Of a stretch of DNA of 64,000 nt, positions 1 through 8,800 are shown piece after piece. The stretch lies in assembly GCA_934045905.1 (NCBI GenBank), contig OW203769.1, positions 27,454,817-27,518,816 of the forward strand, in the 5' to 3' direction. The notes under the pieces are model-generated. The model did not search any database and had not been told where the DNA came from. It saw only the letters and a program-made list of their open reading frames with translations. Position numbers and translations under genes: made by a program. This DNA comes from Leuctra nigra (lineage: Eukaryota > Arthropoda > Insecta > Plecoptera > Leuctridae). Position 1 is the stretch's first letter; each line of letters opens with the position of its first letter.

Positions 1-920
1 AAAAAACATCCAGAAACGTGTAGATTTCAAAACAATGCAATGAATAGTTTTCAGGGAAATGTGGAAAATCAGCTTCATACACTTATGAAGTTATGAATGA
101 AAAGAAAAGAAAAGCTGATTGAAAGAAAAACTGTGACTTTAAAGTTTAAAGTGAAACCTATATCCCAAAAATTAGTCAATGTTTGCCGCCTTTTGCTTGC
201 CATTGTGAATAATACAAATAATTATTCATGTGGAATTTCATAAAACATATTCAAATTTAATGTGTGCAATTTTCAGAAAAGCTACAGACATTTTGAATTA
301 AAATTGAAAAAAAGTTTATACAATTGCGTTATAAAAATAATCGTGTCTTCTAATTTCGGTATCAAAAATTCATAAATCTACGTTACAATGGAAACATCGT
401 TTGCGCAGTCCACAAGGAAAACGGTTGTCCGAACAACATAAATTCATCTATTCCCACGAAAAAGCTCCAAATCAATTCAATTTTAACTTCAATCATTTCT
501 AACTTGATTCCAATTCAACAAAAATGTTTGAAACTTTCACATATTAAAATTTGGTATGTTTTCTAAAACATATGTAAATATTATTTCAGAATTCTACATA
601 GTGACCTCTCGAACAGGGGTATTTCTCTGCTCCACCCGGTATAATATTCTCTGATTGCTTCCTGAAGTTATAGAAGTTGTAATGACGCATGTTCCCCAAG
701 GAACGGATTCACTTCAGGACTACTATTCCCCTTCTCTCGGGTCCAGATGTCACACTATTCGATGATCTGATGAGATGGAACACAAATGGCGCGCGATGTA
801 AGATGAATTACAATATGATCCGATGATTCGACAGAATATTGCCATTTCTTATTTTTAATCTCAAGCTGATTGGACCTTTACCTATAATATCGTGCTTTTT
901 GACTGTTGATCACAAGAACT
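1..920. other. AT-rich non-coding start of window
   Basis: No exon with flanking splice signals or sustained coding bias was found on either strand. A short patch around 600-780 is less AT-rich but is stop-rich in all frames. It could hold intron sequence of the gene whose last exons are suggested at 1731-2144. Confidence 0.4.
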
Positions 921-1420
921 ATTGGCGAGAAAATTTTTTCATAAGTGGGTGTAACTTTGATAGGATGATCACATAATCAGTCTGATTGTATATTAGTAGA
1001 ATATTTTTTCTTTTTGCTTCGTGCCTGTTAATTAGTCGTTTTTTTTAACGGCACAACTATGAAATTTCCGATACGATTGGAGACCAAACCAGTGCATCAA
1101 TTGATCTCAAATTTTAATCATGATAAGATAAAAGACAAATTTAAGGTTATCACTTGACACATTTTTTAAAATAAATTTAATACGGCATAATTCCACCGAA
1201 AATTCCACCGAAACGAGAAAATTGCTAATTTTACACCAAAATTAACTAATTATTACTAATTAATAAAACAAAAAATTAAAAGCGTACCAAGTGATAACCC
1301 TAAGTTTGTCTTTTATCTAATCATGATTACAATTTCAAATCATTTCGTCAGCCCATTTTGTCTCCAATCGTATCCAAAAATGTGCCTACAAAAAGCAACA
1401 TAAAAGTGAATGATTTTTAT
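921..1420. repeat. Foldback DNA element, copy 1
   Basis: The two halves are inverted copies of each other. The left half carries CGATACGATTGGAGAC near 1070 and the right half carries its complement near 1365, with AAGGTTATCACTTG facing CAAGTGATAACC inside. The same family recurs at 8960-9474, in part at 25800-26066, and as a fragment at 10535-10620. Ends of this copy are not sharp and no target duplication is obvious, so it looks old. It is a MITE-like, non-coding element. Confidence 0.7.
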
Positions 1421-1730
1421 AGATCATATCGAGAAAACTGTTTGGAGAAGACTGATTGATGGTAAGTTTTATCCAAGGAGAAAGAATATGGAACATATTG
1501 CCTAGAGAATTATAAATAAAAACAATTCACAATACAAAGTTGATCATATTATCTGGAATAATTTTAAACAAGCCAGAACAATATGTAATTTGCAAAATTA
1601 TCATTTATCATCAAAAACAGGAAAGATTTTCTCATACAACATTTCTTCCCTACTCTCCATACACATATTAATTGAAAGCTCATAAGGTCTCTGTTGCAAT
1701 TTACAAAACATCCAGACGTTTTATATTAAA

Positions 1731-2144
1731 ATGTCATTGATATTTGGCAACAGTAATGAATTGGTGATGGCAAGAAAAATAAGTAAAGGTAGGTCTATCT
1801 ATTTTAATTCAACAGTTTACATCATAGAGAGCACTTAAGTATAGCTAGACTTAAAGCTAGGGGACAAATTAAAGTCTACATTGATTCTATTTTCCACAAA
1901 TTAATTACAAATTTCAATAATGTTTAAAACTTGCATTTGTGTGTATGCAGAAAGTTATGCTGTTTCTACATCAAGAAACAAGCTGCAAATATCAAATGCA
2001 AGTCAACAGTGTTTTGATACATCTGTTAGACTGGAAAGCCACACTGACGTGGTATCTGAACTTGACGATATTAAGGTGCCACAAGCGTACTCTCAAATAG
2101 CTGAGAGCGAAGAGGCGGGACAAATATGTATCACTAAATATTAA
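1731..2144 (+). CDS. Candidate terminal exons of an unidentified plus-strand gene
   Basis: Two small exons join in frame: 1731-1788, ending AAAG before GTAGGT, and 1951-2144, preceded by a TGTGTGTATGCAG acceptor and ending in TAA. Exon 1 leaves one base and exon 2 supplies the two bases that complete a Glu codon. If ATG 1731 is the start the product is 83 residues; equally, this may be the C-terminal tail of a gene lying upstream, because the first exon stays open leftward to an acceptor-like site near 1715. The peptide is polar, rich in Ser, Glu and Gln, with no membrane segment and no family I recognise. An AATAAA lies 42 bp after the stop. The gene would converge tail-to-tail on the Spätzle gene. 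The support is phase-matched splice sites and a poly(A) signal only, so this is tentative. Confidence 0.3.
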
Positions 2145-2185
2145 GTGACTCAAACAATTCATTCAAAATATGATTTTTATAAAAA

Positions 2186-2191
2186 AATAAA
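2186..2191 (+). terminator. Poly(A) signal AATAAA after the 1731-2144 candidate
   Basis: AATAAA lies 42 bp downstream of the TAA stop in an AT-rich stretch. It is only meaningful if the candidate exons are real. Confidence 0.3.
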
Positions 2192-2411
2192 TATATATAA
2201 ACATTTTTAGGATGATGAAAATTGTATTTTTTATGATAAAATTATTATGGCTCTGAGGATCAAAGATTTCGTTGGTCGTTTTTAGCATTTTAATTTCCAA
2301 TAGCATTTGATTAAATCAGCCAGTCAATCTTCGAAATGTATTTAATCATTCAATTTTTAAATGTTCAAGTCATTACATTACTCTTCAGATGAAGCCAAAG
2401 ATTAACTATAT

Positions 2412-2426
2412 TTTATTTTATTTATT
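2412..2426 (-). terminator. Overlapping poly(A) signals for the Spätzle gene
   Basis: Three overlapping TTTATT motifs (AATAAA on the minus strand) lie about 280 bp beyond the Spätzle stop codon. They are the best nearby 3'-end signals, giving a 3' UTR of roughly 300 nt. Confidence 0.4.
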
Positions 2427-2703
2427 ATTCAAATACACTTTAGTGGCAGTAAAAACACATATTGGATCTTGAAGCCTCCTATCGATTGTAGCACCTTAAT
2501 CATCATGTCATTAAGGCTGCACACCGCTTTGGACCAGTAATGTAATATTGTGACTATAGGTTATGTTCGTCGCTCTGGTCGCGATCCCTCGCCCGAGATA
2601 TCTGACCGGGGCGTTTAGCTCCAAGGTCGGAATTAACATGAAGGTATCGGACGGTATGCAGCCTTGAGTCTATTGGCTGTTGCTGTTGCCATGACGCTGT
2701 TGC

Positions 2704-2878
2704 TTATCCGTTGCCAGGGGTGATCTGGCAGACGCAGCAGTGCGCGAACCAGAACACGTCCGTGTACAGATTGTCTCCGGAGCCCTCCACAGCCACCAGC
2801 CTCTTCTGCACGTACTGCTGCTCGCATCTGCTGGTGTAGCCGTTGGGCACCGTGCAGAGGCCGTTGCATTGGCTCGAT
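2704..2878 (-). CDS. spz: Spätzle exon 5: C-terminal cystine-knot segment and stop
   Basis: A 175-nt exon after acceptor TGTTCTCTCCCAG. It encodes CNGLCTVPNGYTSRCEQQ, KRLVAVEGSGDNLYTDVFWF and CCVCQI, ending six residues later with TAA. These are diagnostic Spätzle motifs. Confidence 0.93.
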
Positions 2879-5800
2879 CTGGGAGAGAACATTCTCATCA
2901 ACACACAAGGTTCATGACATAGATCTCGTGCAAAGAAGTCCTAATGCCAACCCAAGATCTGCCCCTCTTTGCTAAAGGTTTAATAATATCTTTGGTTCAA
3001 CTAGAAGAGTTTTGTTGCAGATTCATAATGTCAATATGGTTTAACGTTCTTTCCGAAGGATTGTGCACAATTTCGCAAGGGCCTCCAAAGTTTGCCATAA
3101 AAATGCCCTTTTCTCATTTTGTTTTTTATGAATTCAGTCCTTTTCTTGCTATTAGGTACTATTTTTGTATTTTTTTTTAATTATGGGGGAAATAATATCA
3201 AATATTTGTCTCAAGTTACAATTCAATTGTTGTCTTCATAAAAAGTCTATCCTCCACTTGGATGACCATCAACAATGACACTTGACACATTCATACAATC
3301 ATTTGAGTGCATTTAATGTATTATTCAAATTCAATAAAACTCCTAAAACGATTTATGGAATAATATGTTGACGAACATTACAAAGCATCACATTTCATTG
3401 GTACTATTCAGGGATTGTATGGTCCCTTTTTAATAGTTTTCAATGTCCTAACATCTTAGCCCTATGACTTGTGATCGTCACAGTGGACTCACGCGCATGT
3501 CTCGCTGCTGACGAGCTGCGTGTACTTGTCGTTGACCTCGTTGAGGTTGACGACGTACATCCAGTTGCCGCGGTTGTTCATGGCCGCCTGCGGCAGGATG
3601 AACCTCCTCGTCGTCGGACACAGCACGTTGCCGTCGCCGCCGGCGCCGCCGCCCGTCTGACGGCGCTTCCGGCCGGGGACGGGGGGCGGCACGATGTTGA
3701 CGGCGGGGGACACTTCGCCCCCAGTGTTCGTGCGCGTGTACCTGCGCGTCACACATTTACACGTCATCATCGACCATCATGAGGGGATCTTCTCTATTGA
3801 GCAGCTTCATGAATGCACACACATAGAATAGTACCACAAGATAGTAGGGTGGTATATCCAAGGAAACAACCTCATAATATATGTCATCTCATATTACGAT
3901 TAACCGTAGGAGGTCGAAATGATCAAACTCAGTTACTAACGTAGCTTTGATTCTGTGAATATTTATACGTTTTTACAGCTTTTATGTTAACAAAAGTCTA
4001 AATAGAAATAAAAAACCATGCCATTCACGTTTATGATACTTGGAACGCTGTTCAAACGTACACAAAATATCAAAAGAAGAGACTTTTTACATCAATTCTA
4101 TTCCCCTACTGTCCGGGTTGTACTGTCCGGGTTGTACCAACCTGTTCCACCACTCGTCCGGGTTGTACTGTCCGGGTTGTACTGTCCGGGTTGTACTGTC
4201 CGGGTTGTGCTGTCCGGGTTGTACTGACCTGTTCCACCACTCGTCCGGGTTGTACTGTCCGGGTTGTACTGACCTGTTCCACCACTCGTCCGGGTTGTAC
4301 TGTCCGGGTTGTAGTACTGTCCTGGTTGTACTGTCCGGGTTGTACTGTCCGGGTTGCACTGTCCGGGTTGTGCTGCCCGGGTTGTACTGACCTGTTCCAC
4401 CACTCGTCCGGGTTGTACTGCGTGACGGAGGTCGTGGGCTGCAGCAACGCGCTGTACAGATACGGCGTGCTGATGTACTCCTGATGGGGCAGCTTGTAGC
4501 GACGGTCGGGGTAGGCCCCCCCGCTGTTGTTACCCGCGGGCGCAGTGATGGGGTAGTAGGAGCTCCTGCCGCTGTGCGGGTACCCGCCGTGGTGGTGCGG
4601 GTGCGGACCGTACGGCACGGGCGCCCTGTAGGGTCAAGGTCACTGTTACTACGTCATCCTTGGCTATCTCATGGGTTTGTTATTGAGGCGTGGACAGAGA
4701 GCTTCTCTTGTGCGGATGTTTACAGACAAGTCAACTATCATGAATCCGACACTAATGGATTAGGTAAAATCTTCTTTTGTTCACATATCTATTTGTAGGT
4801 ACTACTTCCAAAATCCGAAACCAGCTGGAGGAATTCATTGAATTAATAAGGAAAAGAAGAATGAAAATGGAAGATAAGACAATAAGGGGATGGGGAATCC
4901 TATATTTTCGAAGCTTTTATGTTCGCCCTTACTTAGGACGTTACATCCTTCTCTTAGGGAATGTTTCAAGATCAGCAGATACTTCTATGTTCCATATGAA
5001 ACCTCCGACAGCACAGACCTGTAGTTGAAGTCGTCACGTGACTCGTCGCTCAGCAGGGACTCGTAGTCGTAGCCCCAGCGCTCAACCAGATAGCGCACCA
5101 GTTGTCTGCAACAAACACGCAGGAGGTGAGCCTTAATGCAGGAGACATGTCAACCCGGCCATGATCATCTACAAGATAGCCGAAGAAAACATTTAAATGT
5201 CAATGTTTTATAGTAAATTAAAAGACTCCTGGATTGGGATTCAGTTTAGAATTTTCTTTTTGCTTTGAGGGTTACCCAATTATAGTAAAAAGTACCACAA
5301 AGGACAAAACAAAGGACTCCTTTCCATAAGTGTCTATACGCAAAGTTTCCTTTCTTCTCCCGATCCTTTCCCTTGCTCCGTCATTCAACGTCCCTTCTGA
5401 CGCAAGTGTCGGTGGAGGTGCCGTGTCTGCAGCAGTGCACTGTGTCTTGCCACGGACTGTATCGCATGGCGGGAAACCGAGCGCGTGGTCACGTGACCTA
5501 GTTCTAGTTGCATCACACAGGGTCAATGCCTGCGTTGTTGTGCCGGGTTCGCAGCTCGGCGCCGATCCACAGGGGGTGGCGCGAGAGCCGGGGGCGATAC
5601 GCGCCCCTCGCTATTCCATATTTCATTTATTTATCAAATCCTTTGACAATGATGAAGGCTACATCAATTTAATGGACACAGTAGAACATTTATTTATAAA
5701 TCACTGTTGGCCACACAAGTGTTTCAATACCACTAAAAGTGCACATTTGGTAAAATTATCATCTATATCGGACGGGTCGAGCTTGGCATTTTGCTGTTTA

Positions 5801-8800
5801 CCAGAATATTTTTATCTACAAAGAAGATAATAATTAAATTCCAAGATCACGATTTTCACTGCCCTATAATTATAAAGCTCATAAGAGGGGCGACGTGTCA
5901 TATTTTTGCATTTTGGCAAGTTTGTTATGTCAGCTCCAAATTTAAACATATACTACTACAATGTGAGATTTTCCATTTGTACGATCCAGGGGCTGGATTC
6001 ACGAAAGGATTTATCTGCTATTACGTATTATTTTGATTTAATACCAAAAACAACATGTTAATTGAAAGATAATACCAAAGATAGTGCGTATTAGGCTGCG
6101 TTTCACCAAGATTCTAAGCCCGGTTTAGAGGCGGTAAACCTGGTTTAGGGGCCTCTAAACCAGGTTTACCGCCTCTAACCGGGTTTAGAATCTTGGTGAA
6201 ATGCAGCCTTAGTAGATAATACTTTTTGTGAATCTGCCCCCAAGCCGAAAATCTCACTTCAATAGCACCACGGTGATTTCTGTGTAGTTTATACTTTGAA
6301 CTAAACTCCTACTAAGTTGAGTACCTGGACCTATAACCTAACATTTCTTCTTGCACGCGTGTGTATGAGAGAAAGAGAAAGATGCAACTACACATGTGTC
6401 AGAGAGAGATGCCACTAGTCGGGAGAAATTCACATGAAAGTGCGGGTAAATAGTGCTTTGGGTTTGAGATGTGTGTTTTGCGGCCCACGTGGGGTCTGTG
6501 TTATGTCGAGGTGTGTCCACCACTTTTACTCGGTACACAAGTACACGAGGCTTATGAACATCACCGTAGTTACCGCGAAAATAACCATTTCACATTCTGA
6601 CAGGTGAACATTATCAAATAATAATTGTGCATCTTTTTAAACTGTATTGCAACCACCGGAAGTGTACATTTATACAGTCGTTGACTTTTTAACCAAAGTT
6701 ATAAGTTGTAAATAAATCATTCTTTTCTATTAGGCATTCTATTTTAAAATTTAGAAATATTCAAAAGAGTGCAAGTACAGTTCTAGTAGTAATAGTAGTA
6801 TTAGTTTTAGATAGTGCAATCAATCTACTTTTAGTTACAAACTCGTATTGTATAAATTATGATTGATTTATGCACAGAAGTACCTAGATGAAATGGAAAT
6901 GTTATAAAGAGGGAAGATGCTGGTCCGGGAAATATGCGAGGGGAGGGGGGATATTACCTAATAGTGTCACATATGAAAGTATAAGCACCGTTTCCACGCA
7001 AAAACCAACGAAATTTCAAATTGATTTTTATAAATGAAAATTTACAATTTTGTGTGTGCAACTGGTTTCTTGAACTCTCTTCGGTGTCAAATTATACCAT
7101 GAGTTTAATATTCAGTTTAGTTAAACTCCACTTCGTCAATATCGCAAGTTAAGTTTAGTGTAAGTCAAGGGTGTAAGTAAACTGAGGAAATAAGCTACAG
7201 AATTAAATTGCAGTATAATGTTAAACACCGAGTTTTCTGAAATGGAGTTTAAGCTAACTGTAGCTTAAACTAATGGAGTTTATGTGAGTAATTTACCTCG
7301 GGTGAGACTTGCTAGTACGCGTCTCATGATTTCCCACGGGCCGAAGACTGAGCGGTCCGACTATACTCGCAACAGTTTGGCTACTTTGTACTTCTGGTTG
7401 TGCAAATAATCTAGACCGAGACAAAGAAGTGTCTGCCCGGGAGATTGTTGCGCAATGTCCGTTTCCGAGGCAGTGTAAATACAACGCCTTTAGCGGACCA
7501 ATCATTCAGGAAAATAGAGCAAATATAAATAATTCGTTCAGATGGAAATTATATACAATCTTCTGTTGAGTAATGAGATGTAGGGAAATAAATCTTCCGC
7601 ATCTCCGGGAAACGATTGTTTGGAATATTACGTGGAAATATCGATCACGTCTTCGGAAACTTGTTGCAAATTTGTAAAGAATATTTTTAGCAGATCGTGT
7701 TACCGTACTTTATATCTCCAATCAAAACTTATGACTCAAATCTCTTTCTTTTTATGTTTTTTTTTCGCTTTTCAGGTCAAAAAACGAATGAAGCCAGGTT
7801 TTTCACAAAATGTTCTTTACGTACTTCCTGTTCTTCAACCTATTGCTTTCTAGCAAGATCGGGCTCTTGGCTTACAGAGAGATTATTCTCCGCTTTACTG
7901 ATGGACAGTTTGAAATAAATGTCCGTGGAAAAGGTCTCGTATAATTCCATGCATACGAAGGCTCGCTTGTCAACGCGTGCACAGCGCAGGCGCAAGTAAA
8001 TACAAATGTTAGCCAAAGCTACTTTAACTGATGCAATTCAACTTAGGTTACGTATATCGGTTTTTCAATTGACTACAGGGTCAAGGCCAGGTATCGGCCC
8101 CCTCTCAGAAATCACACAATTAACAAATAAATTAATTGGGTCCTTTCTTAAACCACTGACGACGCCTCATGCTCGAGTAAAACATATTTACAGATCAATC
8201 GGCAAACTTTACACCAGACTAATTTTAAAATTATTGCATTTTTTTCTGTTACTGGAACTGATAACGAGCTACTACATTTTTTTTCGTTTCATAAATCCAA
8301 AAATGTTTTAAAAATTGAAAATTGTAAGCTAGGTGGGGGAGGGCTAAAACCCATACTCCTCGAGTTTCGCTCAAGAGATGTACTGACAATTTTGAAATTG
8401 TGACTTTACTGTTGAATAAGAACTACATGTGGAAAATGATTATTTTCTGATTTTTCTTCTCCTAGAAATGATGTGCGGTTAGATTTTGCATCAAAGTTGC
8501 ATATATTTGTCGGAATTTCGATAGCAGTGGATTCTGAAACTAAAATACACGTAACTTTTGGGAGGAGATGAATATATTTAAAATAGAGATCAACACAATC
8601 CCCTCCCCTCTCATTGCATCTTGTCCCCCCCCCCCCCGGGTTGTTCTACCGGTATCAGTGACGTCAGTGCATGAGATGAGTCTGCAGGACCAACTGACCT
8701 CTCAACCCTAGCTGTGTCATCGCAAACACGTTTACTTCTCACGAGATCCTGGAATATCCTGAAATACAGGGGATTCGTCGCCTAGCAACCTCGTCTAGTG

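Noticed and set aside
4018..4618. Open frames of up to 170 codons through the tandem array on both strands
   Set aside because: They are created by a 13-15 bp repeat lacking stops. Only the part 4392-4625 is a real exon, shown by splice sites and phase.
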